DNA from: an uncultured Helicobacter sp.
Lineage (GTDB): Bacteria; Campylobacterota; Campylobacteria; Campylobacterales; Helicobacteraceae
Assembly (NCBI GenBank): GCA_947179285.1
Contig: CAMXAV010000035.1
Location: forward strand, 1 to 6,778
DNA length: 6,778 nt
Reading direction: 5' to 3'
Under the pieces are notes generated by a model. It was not told the DNA's origin, made no database searches, and saw only the letters and a list, made by a program, of their open reading frames with translations. The position numbers and the translations under genes were made by a program. This document shows positions 1 through 6,246 of this stretch, piece after piece; the first letter of the stretch is position 1, and each line of letters begins with the position of its first letter.

Positions 1-5
1 ATAGA

Positions 6-584
6 TTACTCCTTGTTTTGGTTTAAAAAATGATTGCACAACGCGACAACCGCGCCGCCCAAGAGCGCGCCGCCAAGCATGGCGACATTGAGATTGCCCA
101 AAAAGCTTGCGAGCTTCTCTTCGCTTAGCGTCCCTGCCTGCGCGTCTTTGGCGAGCCTTTGTGCGTCTTGCAACAAATCAATGCCTGCGAGCAAATCGCC
201 AAGCATATTTTGGCTCGTATAATGCGCCGCTAGCGCGTTGCGGATAGCGAGCAGATGGTCGTTGTGGCTCGTTGCCGCAATCTGAAAAAAGACATCGCGA
301 ATCGCGAGGTTTGGCTCGTTTGCGGCAAGGTTGTTGTAGAACGCAATCTTTGCGCTCTCATGCGCAAGCGCGGATTCGAGCGCGAGCATTTGGGTTGTTG
401 GAATCGCGATGTTTGGGGATTGTTGCTGTGCGAGCCCCGATTGAGGCGCAAAAGAGGAAAGCGCCTTTAGCTGGGCATTTTGGGCATTCACAAACGGCGC
501 GAAAAACGGGTATTGCGCCGACAATGCCGCATAGAACGCGAGGCTGTGCTGCTCGCTCGCAATCGCGCCTAGAAGTTGTGTCAT
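6..584 (-). CDS. Ferritin-like four-helix protein with C-terminal glycine-zipper hydrophobic segment
   Basis: A 192-residue protein. Residues 1-120 look like two helical hairpins of a ferritin-like fold. Candidate metal ligands are E11 and H13 in helix 1, E70, H75 and E76 in helix 3, and H107 and H110 in helix 4. The two hairpins look duplicated (AFYAAL at 16-21 against AFYNNL at 81-86), but the first lacks the His pair of the second, having N33/N36 around the matching place. Residues 164-187 are hydrophobic and glycine-rich (GGALLGG at 171-177), suggesting a membrane anchor or a helix-packing zipper. The start ATG overlaps the stop of the HMA_2-type gene (ATGA) and has a strong AAAGGAG site. 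With that neighbour it suggests metal, probably iron, handling at a membrane. Iron binding is inferred; no specific family member was recognised. Confidence 0.75.
   Translation of the reverse strand: MTQLLGAIASEQHSLAFYAALSAQYPFFAPFVNAQNAQLKALSSFAPQSGLAQQQSPNIAIPTTQMLALESALAHESAKIAFYNNLAANEPNLAIRDVFFQIAATSHNDHLLAIRNALAAHYTSQNMLGDLLAGIDLLQDAQRLAKDAQAGTLSEEKLASFLGNLNVAMLGGALLGGAVVALCNHFLNQNKE
9..14 (-). promoter_or_regulatory. Ribosome-binding site for a gene starting at the left window edge
   Basis: On the minus strand AAGGAG lies at the end of the ferritin-like gene, touching its TAA stop. The last two bases of the window (positions 2 and 1 read on the minus strand) are AT. An ATG beginning at position 2 would have an ideal 6-nt spacing from this site. 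This implies a further co-transcribed gene immediately left of the window. Its third start-codon base and its identity are not visible. Confidence 0.55.
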
Positions 585-895
585 TGTTGCTCCTTTGGAA
601 TCTGAAAGCAGAAAAGAATCTCGTCAAGCCGCTCTTTGCGCAGCCACGCCTCCCATAGCGCGGGCTCGAAGCGGCTTGTGTCGTAGCGCAATGTGAGCGA
701 GCCGATGAGGGCATTGAGCTTGAAATCGATGATGAACGGAATCTGGCGCATCGTCTGCGTCAAGTCGTGGCGCAATGCTTGGTTTGCGTCTGTCGCAATA
801 TCGCCTATGGCGCGCAAGCGAATGCGCCCGGGGATATGGTGGACAATCGTGAAATAGTCTGCGATTTTGCCTAAGGATTCTATCGTGATGTCCAT
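581..895 (-). CDS. Small HMA_2-type (heavy-metal-associated domain 2) protein
   Basis: A 104-residue soluble protein. Residues 13-28 carry the signature of HMA_2-type domains (IVHHIPGRIRLR at 17-28). The segment NALIGSLTLRYD at 61-72 matches the second half of a ferredoxin-like beta-alpha-beta fold. The classical HMA CxxC metal-binding pair is absent; the only cysteine is C96. In other bacteria this domain occurs at the N-terminus of P1B-type metal ATPases or as a stand-alone protein beside them. Its stop overlaps the start of the ferritin-like gene by 4 nt, so the two are translationally coupled. The ribosome-binding site is weak (AGCAGAAATAAA before ATG), but no better start exists. A metal-trafficking or membrane-protein partner role is inferred. 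Confidence 0.75.
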   Translation of the reverse strand: MDITIESLGKIADYFTIVHHIPGRIRLRAIGDIATDANQALRHDLTQTMRQIPFIIDFKLNALIGSLTLRYDTSRFEPALWEAWLRKERLDEILFCFQIPKEQQ

Positions 896-931
896 TTTAT
901 TTCTGCTTTTAATTCTTATTTTTGTTGTAGA

Positions 932-940
932 ATCGTAGCA
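932..940 (-). promoter_or_regulatory. Possible extended -10 promoter for the HMA_2/ferritin-like pair
   Basis: On the minus strand TGCTACGAT (TGn plus TACGAT) lies about 37 nt before the HMA_2 start, preceded by an A/T-rich stretch (TTTAATATTTTT). Campylobacterota sigma-70 promoters usually lack a clear -35 box, and none is visible here. Two of six -10 positions are imperfect. Confidence 0.35.
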
Positions 941-1076
941 GAAAAATATTAAATCTGGCTGATTTGCCGTGTGTGGCGCGAAGAGAATGGAATCGCCGTT
1001 TGCTCGCCTAGCGCGGCGCTATGCAAATGTCAGCCTAATTTCACAAAATCTTGATACTTTTAACAAATTTTCTCTC

Positions 1077-1082
1077 TACAAT
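1077..1082 (+). promoter_or_regulatory. -10 box for the secreted-protein gene
   Basis: TACAAT follows a T-rich run (TTTTAACAAATTTTCTCTC), the usual look of a Campylobacterota promoter. It predicts a leader of about 20 nt. A TTGATA lies at 1051-1056, but its 20-nt spacer is long for a -35 element. The divergent HMA_2 gene shares this 213-nt intergenic region. Confidence 0.5.
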
Positions 1083-1108
1083 ACGACCAAACAAACAAAG
1101 GAGACAAC

Positions 1109-1471
1109 ATGAAAAAACTCGCACATCTCGTATTTCTTGGCGCATTAGGCACATCGGCACTCGCCGATTGGGACATTGCAGGGCAGATTACGGCGGTGGA
1201 CCCCGCGAATCACACGATTACGCTCAATGGCAATGCCGTGATTCAGATTCTGCCTTACACGAAGCTAAAGGGCGATGATTGCGGCATTTTTTGGAACGAC
1301 ACATACGGAACGTTCGCCGATTTGGAGGTTGGCAAGTTTGTCGAGGCAGAAGTCTATCCGTCTGCGCCCGCAGGTGCAGCGCCCCAAGCTGGGGCAGGCG
1401 GCGCGCAATTTGTCGCACAAGAGGTCGAATGGAAATGCTATGGCTGGATGGACAGGAAGCGGGCGTATTAG
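1109..1471 (+). CDS. Secreted DUF5666-like small beta protein
   Basis: A 120-residue exported protein. Residues 1-19 form a Sec signal peptide: KK near the start, hydrophobic core LVFLGALG, and cleavage predicted after ALA (ALA-D at 17-20). The mature part has the pattern of small beta-barrel DUF5666-like domains (GQITAVDPANHTITLNG at 25-41, then a threonine before a short loop, and DLEVGKFVEAEVY at 71-83). Residues 84-99 are an Ala/Gly/Pro-rich insertion. C58 and C110 could form a periplasmic disulfide. The start has AAAGGAG at 1097-1103. It is monocistronic and divergent from the HMA_2/ferritin-like pair. Function is unknown; the domain match is by pattern only. Confidence 0.8.
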   Translation: MKKLAHLVFLGALGTSALADWDIAGQITAVDPANHTITLNGNAVIQILPYTKLKGDDCGIFWNDTYGTFADLEVGKFVEAEVYPSAPAGAAPQAGAGGAQFVAQEVEWKCYGWMDRKRAY

Positions 1472-1565
1472 GCGCTTTTCTGCATGTTTGCATGCCCCAA
1501 ATTGCTTGGAATCTCGAGATTTTATTGTATTTTAAGCAAGGAGGGGGTATCATTCTAGTTCCTGT

Positions 1566-1596
1566 AGGGGACCCTAGTCCCCTCCGCCTCGTGCGG
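1566..1596. terminator. Tandem hairpins between convergent genes, possible bidirectional terminator
   Basis: Two adjacent perfect stems occur where the secreted-protein gene (+) and the Abi-like gene (-) converge. The first is AGGGGAC (1566-1572) with GTCCCCT (1577-1583) around loop CCTA. The second is CCGC (1584-1587) with GCGG (1593-1596) around a 5-nt loop. A T-rich stretch (ATTCTTTCT) follows on the plus strand; the minus-strand side has no T run. The location favours termination, but the weak T tracts keep confidence moderate. Confidence 0.4.
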
Positions 1597-1603
1597 ATTC
1601 TTT

Positions 1604-2239
1604 CTATGAGCCTCGTTTCTCTGCATAGTCTATCAAATCATGATGAAAGCTTGCGAGCAAATCATTCAAAAAATCCTTGATTCTATTGGGCTGAATCGCG
1701 ATATATTTTTTCTTTCCTTTATTATTGATAATCGCTGTATTCAATCGTGGGTAATTCTTTTCGGTAAATTTATAAAGATTTTCAAAATGAAAGGCGCGAT
1801 TACGTATGAGTCGCAATAGCTCTAGAATCGCTCGAGCCTTTTGGATTCGCCTAAATTTGTTGGTATTTTTGAAATGTTTGTGTTCAGAAAAATATTTTGT
1901 AAAAATATCGTCTAAAGGTTGTGTCTTAAAAATTTTATCATCAATCTGATAGTAACAAGCCACCTTGACCCAAAAGCCCATTGTCTGCCTTGAAATGAGT
2001 TCATCTTTATTATATTTCTCCACATCGCAAGGCAGGAGCTCTTCGGGCAATTTTCTTATCCAATCCTTATCCCTAGCCGATAACAACGCATCAATCCTAT
2101 TGCGTATGATAACCTCCAAGATTCCGATTTTATGGGCAATTTGCGAGATAAGAAACAGATTATCCTCGTGTTCTTGCGTGTCGGCATAGCCCTCCAAGCG
2201 CCCCTGCGAGAAAAGCTCTAGCTGCGCATCATCGCTCAT
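1604..2239 (-). CDS. Abi-like HEPN-family protein (abortive infection type)
   Basis: A 211-residue protein from the ATG at 2239; the frame is open further upstream only because it runs into murG. The N-terminal region (LFSQGRLEGYAD at 9-20, then LEVIIRNRID at 41-50) and the later IRNRAFHFENLY (145-156) follow the pattern of Abi-like proteins. RNRAFH (146-151) is a Rx4H motif, the catalytic signature of HEPN RNases. HEPN/Abi proteins typically act as RNA-cleaving toxins in phage defence or toxin-antitoxin systems; that activity is inferred here. No antitoxin gene lies beside it. The gene is visibly more AT-rich and Lys/Asn/Ile-rich than its neighbours, suggesting acquisition. It starts 10 nt after the murG stop. 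GGGGAG is the only ribosome-binding site and is just 1 nt from the ATG, so expression may depend on coupling to murG. Confidence 0.75.
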   Translation of the reverse strand: MSDDAQLELFSQGRLEGYADTQEHEDNLFLISQIAHKIGILEVIIRNRIDALLSARDKDWIRKLPEELLPCDVEKYNKDELISRQTMGFWVKVACYYQIDDKIFKTQPLDDIFTKYFSEHKHFKNTNKFRRIQKARAILELLRLIRNRAFHFENLYKFTEKNYPRLNTAIINNKGKKKYIAIQPNRIKDFLNDLLASFHHDLIDYAEKRGS

Positions 2240-2249
2240 TCTCCCCACA

Positions 2250-3269
2250 CTACGACTCCACAATCCGCAAAGCAATCGCATGCGCGCCATTGGGCGCAAT
2301 GACTTGCCCAAGCCGCGCGCTTCGCTCGCAAACGAGCGCAGAATCGCAAACAAGCTCCATAACCGCAGAATCCTCGAGTGCGTCCTCGCACATCATCGTG
2401 GCGAGATTCTGCTTGGCGAGGAACTCGGCGTTGTAGAATTGGTGGTTTTTCGCCGCGTAAGGGTAGGGCACAAACAACGCGGGCAAGCCGTTTGCGCAAA
2501 GTTCCCAAAGCGAGCTCGCGCCCGCACGCGCAATCGCAAAATCGGCGCGGCGCATCGCCGTAATGAGGTTGGGCGAGAAATCAAACAGCTCAACCTGCAA
2601 ATTCATCGCCGCATATTCGGCGCTCACGCGCTCAAAGTCGCGTTTGCCGCATTGGTGAATGACGGCGATTCCGCGCTCAAGCAGCAGCGGAGAAAGGCGC
2701 AAGGCGAGGTCGTTGATGGTGCGCGCGCCAAGCGAGCCGCCCAAAAACAGCACGGTGCGCACAGATTCGCGCACACGTGCGCCCTCGAAACAACGTGCGC
2801 GCAAGGGATAGTCGCGCACGGGAGAATCGGGCAGGTATGATGAGTAAAATTCGCGACAAAACGGGCGCAAGATTCCGTTCAAAAGCCCAACTGCCGCGTT
2901 TTGCTCGTGAATATAAAGCGGAATGCGCGCCCACAAAGCCGCGAAACACGCGGGCGCAGCGGCATAGCCCCCCACGCTAAAGACGCGTTCGATTTGATGC
3001 GCGCGCAAAAACGAAAGCGCCTCTCTCGCCGCGCGTGCCTGCGCGAGCGCTGCGCGCGGGAGCGTGCGCGCCGTCTTGTTCGCGATTCCTTGCACATCGA
3101 GCAACAGCTTTTGCGCAAACAAGGGCTTATCGTCAAACCAATGCGCCTCCTGCCCCGCCTTTGCGCCGAGATAATACAGGCAATGCCCGAGCGCATGCAA
3201 TTGTTCGGCGACTGCCTCGGCAACAGACAAATGCCCGCCCGTGCCGCCGCCTGTGATGAGGAGATTCAT
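2250..3269 (-). CDS. murG: MurG, UDP-GlcNAc:undecaprenyl-PP-MurNAc-pentapeptide GlcNAc transferase
   Basis: Adds GlcNAc to lipid I to form lipid II at the inner face of the cytoplasmic membrane, the last cytoplasmic step of peptidoglycan precursor synthesis. The 339-residue product is normal for the family and carries GGGTGGH (7-13), the N-terminal lipid I-binding loop. It also has SVGGYAAAPA (98-107), HEQN (121-124), LGGSLGA (176-182) at the start of the C-terminal domain, and RAGASSLWELCANGLP (248-263) with PYPYAAKNHQ (268-277) for UDP-GlcNAc binding. The ATG at 3269 was chosen because it puts MNLLITGGGTGG at the N-terminus, overlaps the comF stop as ATGA, and has AAGGA 7 nt upstream. An upstream in-frame extension to 3353 is unlikely. 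An essential gene, embedded here in an otherwise unrelated operon. Confidence 0.96.
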   Translation of the reverse strand: MNLLITGGGTGGHLSVAEAVAEQLHALGHCLYYLGAKAGQEAHWFDDKPLFAQKLLLDVQGIANKTARTLPRAALAQARAAREALSFLRAHQIERVFSVGGYAAAPACFAALWARIPLYIHEQNAAVGLLNGILRPFCREFYSSYLPDSPVRDYPLRARCFEGARVRESVRTVLFLGGSLGARTINDLALRLSPLLLERGIAVIHQCGKRDFERVSAEYAAMNLQVELFDFSPNLITAMRRADFAIARAGASSLWELCANGLPALFVPYPYAAKNHQFYNAEFLAKQNLATMMCEDALEDSAVMELVCDSALVCERSARLGQVIAPNGAHAIALRIVES

Positions 3270-3853
3270 GCCGTTGTCCTTGTCGCGCTGCAAAGTGTGA
3301 TGGCGCAAAGCACAGGAATGCCGCGTTTTTGAAGCAGCCGCGCGGCTTCGCAAAGCGTTGTGCCCGTTACGATGATGTCATCATACAGAATCACGCCATT
3401 GCCCGCGAGTTTTTGCGTGAGCGTTGTGGCGAAGCGGCGCGGGTTTTTGCGCCGAAAATCGAGGCTTTTGCCCGCATAATGCACATGGTTTTGTGCGATG
3501 ATTCTGCCATAGAGTGCCGCGATTCCCGCGTAGCGCTCGAACGCATGCGCGATGATTGCCGTGTGCGCGTAGCCACCTTTGGGCTTATCATCGATTCCAA
3601 TGCCATAAATGTCGCGTGGCAGCTCTGCGTTTTGCGCGAAGAATCGCGCGGCTTTTTGGGCGAGCAGGCGCAAGATTCGGCTGCCGATGATGCTGTATTT
3701 GCTTTTGAGCAACATCTCGATTTCGTGGTAATCAAACACGCTATAAACGCGCAAATCGCCGATTGTGCGCGTGGTTGGAGTTGGCGCAATCCAGCTTAGG
3801 CACGCGCCACAAAGCAGATTCCACGATAGGCGGTGGCACAACGCGCAGCGCAT
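3266..3853 (-). CDS. comF: ComF-family phosphoribosyltransferase-like protein
   Basis: A 195-residue protein from the ATG at 3853. The N-terminus has a four-cysteine zinc-ribbon pattern (C3, C6, C15, C18). The PRPP-binding signature of type I phosphoribosyltransferases is VILYDDIIVTGTT (154-166), with the two acidic residues D158 and D159 and the TGTT loop. GYAHTAIIAHAF (94-105) and KNPRRF (136-141) match the conserved middle of ComF proteins. ComF is needed for natural transformation in several bacteria, acting in the cytoplasm on incoming single-stranded DNA; a true enzymatic substrate is not known. The start forms a TAATG overlap with the MFS stop, and its own stop forms ATGA with murG. 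A TTG start at 3901 would add 16 residues before the zinc ribbon and is less likely. Confidence 0.88.
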   Translation of the reverse strand: MRCALCHRLSWNLLCGACLSWIAPTPTTRTIGDLRVYSVFDYHEIEMLLKSKYSIIGSRILRLLAQKAARFFAQNAELPRDIYGIGIDDKPKGGYAHTAIIAHAFERYAGIAALYGRIIAQNHVHYAGKSLDFRRKNPRRFATTLTQKLAGNGVILYDDIIVTGTTLCEAARLLQKRGIPVLCAITLCSATRTTA

Positions 3854-5079
3854 TAGCTTCGCCCTGCTCGCAAGAAGAGCAGGAGCGCAAACAGGCTGCA
3901 AAAAAACATGAGCAGCGCCATAGGCAGCGCGTTGCGTTCGCCCATGATTCCAACAAGCGGCGAGACGAGCCCTGCGAAGGTGAAGTTCACGACACCAAAG
4001 AATCCAGACGCCACGCCGCCGCTGCTGTTGATTGCGCTAAGCCCTTCGGCAACGCTCGTGCTCGCCACAGCGCCAAAGCCGGCGATGACGACAAAGAGCG
4101 GCAGCTCCAAGAGCACAAGCGAGCTTGGCGCAAACAGAGTGGCAGAGACGACACCAGCCGTGCCGCAGACGCAAAGCAGCAAGCCCACGCGCAGAATCGA
4201 ACGCGTGGTGAAGCGGTTGGAGAGCCTTGCGATGCTGCTTGCGACAGCCATCACGCCCAGCGCGTTTAGGGCGAAGATGTAGCTATATTGCGTCTTGTCG
4301 AGCGCGTAGATGTTTTGGAACACGAAGGACGAGGCGCTGATATAGGCGAAGAGCATTGCGAACGCGAAGCTGCTAATCAGCAAGAAGCACACAAAGGTTT
4401 TGTTGCGCAAAAGCGCGAGGAATTGCGCGACAAAATGCCCAAGCCCGCTTGGGGTGCGCGATTCTTTGGGCAGGGTTTCATGCAAGAAAAAAGACGCAGC
4501 AAACAGCAAAACGCCCAGCGCGGCGAGGAAAAAGAACAGCTCGCGCCAATGCGAGGCGAGCGCCTCGAGAAAGAACGCGCCAAAGAGCGGGCTCACAACG
4601 GGGGCGAGCCCGAACACGAGCGTGAGGGTCGCCATAAAGCGCAAGAGCTCCGCGCCCTTGAACATATCAAAGCCCATCGCGCGCGAGACAACGATGCTGC
4701 CTGCCGCGAAGATTCCTTGCAAAAAGCGCCAGACAACAAGCGCAAGAATGCTTTCGCTCCACGCGCAAAGAAGCGAGAAAACGACAAAGCCAACGAGGCT
4801 TGCGAACAAGACGGGCTTGCGCCCATAGACATCGCTGCAATAGCCCATCAGAATCTGCCCCCACGCGATTCCAAACATCGAGCCTGCGAGCGTGAGATTC
4901 ACGAGCATTGCGCTTGAGAGCGTGAAGCCAAACAGCAGCAAATCCTCGTTGAATTGCTCCTCGATCGCGGGCAGGGCGGGGAGATAGAGGTCTGTGCAAA
5001 AGGGCGCAAGCCCCGAGAGCAAGCCGAGAATCAGCACGAGCCTAAGCGAGAACGCGCCCTTTGCGCCACCCTCTGCCAT
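3853..5079 (-). CDS. Bcr/CflA-type MFS drug efflux transporter
   Basis: A 408-residue inner-membrane protein with about 12 hydrophobic segments, an H+-coupled exporter by family. TM1 ends in TDLYLPALPAI (29-39), the D-x-Y-LPA-P signature of the Bcr/CflA (DHA1) subgroup. Motif A is seen at GYCSDVYGRKP (79-89), between TM2 and TM3. WRFLQGIFAAGSIVVSRAM (117-135) is the conserved TM4-TM5 region. A basic cytoplasmic loop near 205-227 separates the two halves. Compared with typical Bcr, the stretch before motif A (58-78) seems slightly longer. It begins 3 nt after the fqrB stop with only a weak ribosome-binding site, so it is probably coupled. Substrate cannot be read from sequence; chloramphenicol- or bicyclomycin-like drugs and sulfonamides are typical for the family. 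Confidence 0.9.
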   Translation of the reverse strand: MAEGGAKGAFSLRLVLILGLLSGLAPFCTDLYLPALPAIEEQFNEDLLLFGFTLSSAMLVNLTLAGSMFGIAWGQILMGYCSDVYGRKPVLFASLVGFVVFSLLCAWSESILALVVWRFLQGIFAAGSIVVSRAMGFDMFKGAELLRFMATLTLVFGLAPVVSPLFGAFFLEALASHWRELFFFLAALGVLLFAASFFLHETLPKESRTPSGLGHFVAQFLALLRNKTFVCFLLISSFAFAMLFAYISASSFVFQNIYALDKTQYSYIFALNALGVMAVASSIARLSNRFTTRSILRVGLLLCVCGTAGVVSATLFAPSSLVLLELPLFVVIAGFGAVASTSVAEGLSAINSSGGVASGFFGVVNFTFAGLVSPLVGIMGERNALPMALLMFFCSLFALLLFLRAGRS

Positions 5080-5082
5080 TGC

Positions 5083-6033
5083 CTATTTGCCTAGCGTCTT
5101 GCGCACATCTTGGACAATCTCGAAGCCATGATTGAGCGAGAATCCAATCGAGCCGCCGTTTTTATAGAGCAAATCGCCCGCAATGTAGAGCCCTGCGATG
5201 TTGCTTTGGTGGTTTGCGTCCGTTACGGGGACTTTGTTGTCATCGAGCGTGATTCCGCATTTGTGCAAGAAATCGACAGGCGCGATGCCACCGATGGCAT
5301 AGACAACGCGGTCGAATGTTCCTGTGCTGCCGTCTGTGAAATGCGCCTGTGGCAATGCGCCATCATCGCCTAGCTCGGTGATGTCGATTCCAGCCTTGAG
5401 CGTGATTTTGCCCGCGCTCACGCATTTGTCGAGCTCTTGTTGGTTGGTTTCGTTAATACGTGTGAATACGGCTTTGCGGTAGTTGAGCGTTACCTTGTTG
5501 TCCTCGCAAAGCGCAATCGCGTATTCCACAGCCGAGTTGCCCCCGCCGACAATCAAGAGATTCTCACCTTTCGTGCAGCTTTGCGCGTTGAAATGCGTGC
5601 GCGCGCGCACAGAGATGGGCAGAGAATAGCTCGGCTTGTTGGGCTTGCCCATTTTGCCAATCGCAATGGCGCATGCACGCGCCTTTGTCTCGCCCTTGCC
5701 CGTGCTAATGACAAAGACATCGCCGACTTTGGCGACTTTCTCAACCTCTGTGCTCGTGTGAAACTCGATTCCCTCAAGCACCTTGTCGAACAGCTCGAGC
5801 GTGGTTTCTTTTGTGCCATCGACAAGCGGAATGTGCCCTTTCAAATCGACCTTTTGCCCCTTGTAGTCCTTGTCGACACGCTTGCCGTCTTTGTAATACT
5901 CGCGCAAAGTCGCGCTGTGTTTGTCGGTTTTTTCAAACAACACAACAGAAAGCCCTGCCTTTGCCGCCTCGACAGCCGTGCCGATTCCGCCCGGTCCCGC
6001 GCCAATCACCGCAATGTCGTATATTTTTTCCAT
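5083..6033 (-). CDS. fqrB: FqrB-type flavodoxin:quinone reductase (thioredoxin reductase-like flavoprotein)
   Basis: A 316-residue FAD/NAD(P)-dependent oxidoreductase. FAD-binding GAGPGG is at 11-16, the second dinucleotide motif GGGNSAVEYA at 163-172, and the C-terminal FAD contact at GLYIAGDLLYKNGG (281-294). The CxxC redox pair of true thioredoxin reductases is absent: the corresponding region between the two motifs has no paired cysteines. Its layout, including GKRVDKDYK (50-58) and AIGKMGKPN (124-132), resembles H. pylori HP1164 (FqrB) as I recall it. That enzyme couples flavodoxin, reduced by pyruvate oxidation, to NADPH formation. First gene of the operon, with AAAGGAG 6 nt before the ATG. 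A YpdA- or ferredoxin-NADP reductase-like role is the alternative. Confidence 0.85.
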   Translation of the reverse strand: MEKIYDIAVIGAGPGGIGTAVEAAKAGLSVVLFEKTDKHSATLREYYKDGKRVDKDYKGQKVDLKGHIPLVDGTKETTLELFDKVLEGIEFHTSTEVEKVAKVGDVFVISTGKGETKARACAIAIGKMGKPNKPSYSLPISVRARTHFNAQSCTKGENLLIVGGGNSAVEYAIALCEDNKVTLNYRKAVFTRINETNQQELDKCVSAGKITLKAGIDITELGDDGALPQAHFTDGSTGTFDRVVYAIGGIAPVDFLHKCGITLDDNKVPVTDANHQSNIAGLYIAGDLLYKNGGSIGFSLNHGFEIVQDVRKTLGK

Positions 6034-6065
6034 GTTTGCTCCTTTGGAATCTTTTTTGGAATGAT

Positions 6066-6071
6066 ACTATA
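6066..6071 (-). promoter_or_regulatory. -10 box for the fqrB-MFS-comF-murG-abi operon
   Basis: On the minus strand TATAGT sits in AAT-rich DNA about 32 nt before the fqrB ATG, predicting a leader of about 25 nt. No -35 box is evident, as usual in this group. A second, weaker candidate is TATTAT at 6173-6178 on the same strand. Confidence 0.5.
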
Positions 6072-6157
6072 AACTTTATTTGGAATCGCAAAAGGCATGC
6101 GTTTGTGTGTATTTGTGGTGATGAGGTGTTTCGTTTTGTCAATGTGTTGGTGAGGGC

Positions 6158-6170
6158 GCGGTTTAACCGC
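6158..6170. repeat. 13-bp palindrome upstream of the fqrB operon
   Basis: GCGGTT-T-AACCGC is a perfect inverted repeat with a 1-nt centre. It lies about 125 nt upstream of fqrB and next to the weaker minus-strand -10 candidate. It could be an operator. It also resembles the hairpin at 6511-6527 (shared TGAG...GCGGTT..AA.CGCAC), so it may instead be the remnant of a dispersed repeat. Confidence 0.4.
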
Positions 6171-6206
6171 ACATAATAAATAAGCAAAAACGTCAGGCTA
6201 ATCCAA

Positions 6207-6241
6207 ACAAAGAAGCCGCTAGCCCCTATCGCGGGGCTAGC
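6207..6241 (-). terminator. Terminator of the AapA-like toxin mRNA
   Basis: A perfect 9-bp stem, GCTAGCCCC with GGGGCTAGC (6218-6226 and 6233-6241), loops around 6 nt and begins 5 nt after the toxin stop codon. On the minus strand it is followed by GGCTTCTTTGTTT, a T-rich tail. It insulates the toxin gene from the fqrB operon downstream. The GCTAGC of the stem and the following CTTCTT are both complementary to the toxin's Shine-Dalgarno region, giving a possible second, regulatory role. Confidence 0.65.
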
Positions 6242-6246
6242 TACGT

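Noticed and set aside
1538..1547. SD-like AAGGAGGGGG on the plus strand
   Set aside because: No start codon follows at suitable distance; it is explained as one arm of the intergenic hairpin.
2240..2353. Upstream extension of the Abi-like protein by 38 residues
   Set aside because: The extra segment is murG sequence in another frame, and family patterns begin right after the ATG at 2239.
3270..3353. Upstream extension of MurG by 28 residues
   Set aside because: It overlaps comF deeply and would displace the conserved N-terminal glycine-rich loop; the ATG at 3269 has a better site and the standard N-terminus.
3854..3901. TTG start adding 16 residues to ComF
   Set aside because: The ATG at 3853 places the zinc-ribbon cysteines at the N-terminus and makes a TAATG coupling with the MFS stop.
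4288..4917. 209-codon plus-strand frame opposite the MFS gene
   Set aside because: Highly charged low-complexity translation (Arg/Glu/Ala) caused by GC-rich codons of the opposite strand; the MFS frame has clear family motifs.
5933..6187. 84-codon minus-strand frame overlapping the fqrB start
   Set aside because: It is out of frame with fqrB, crosses the promoter and palindrome, and shows no domain.
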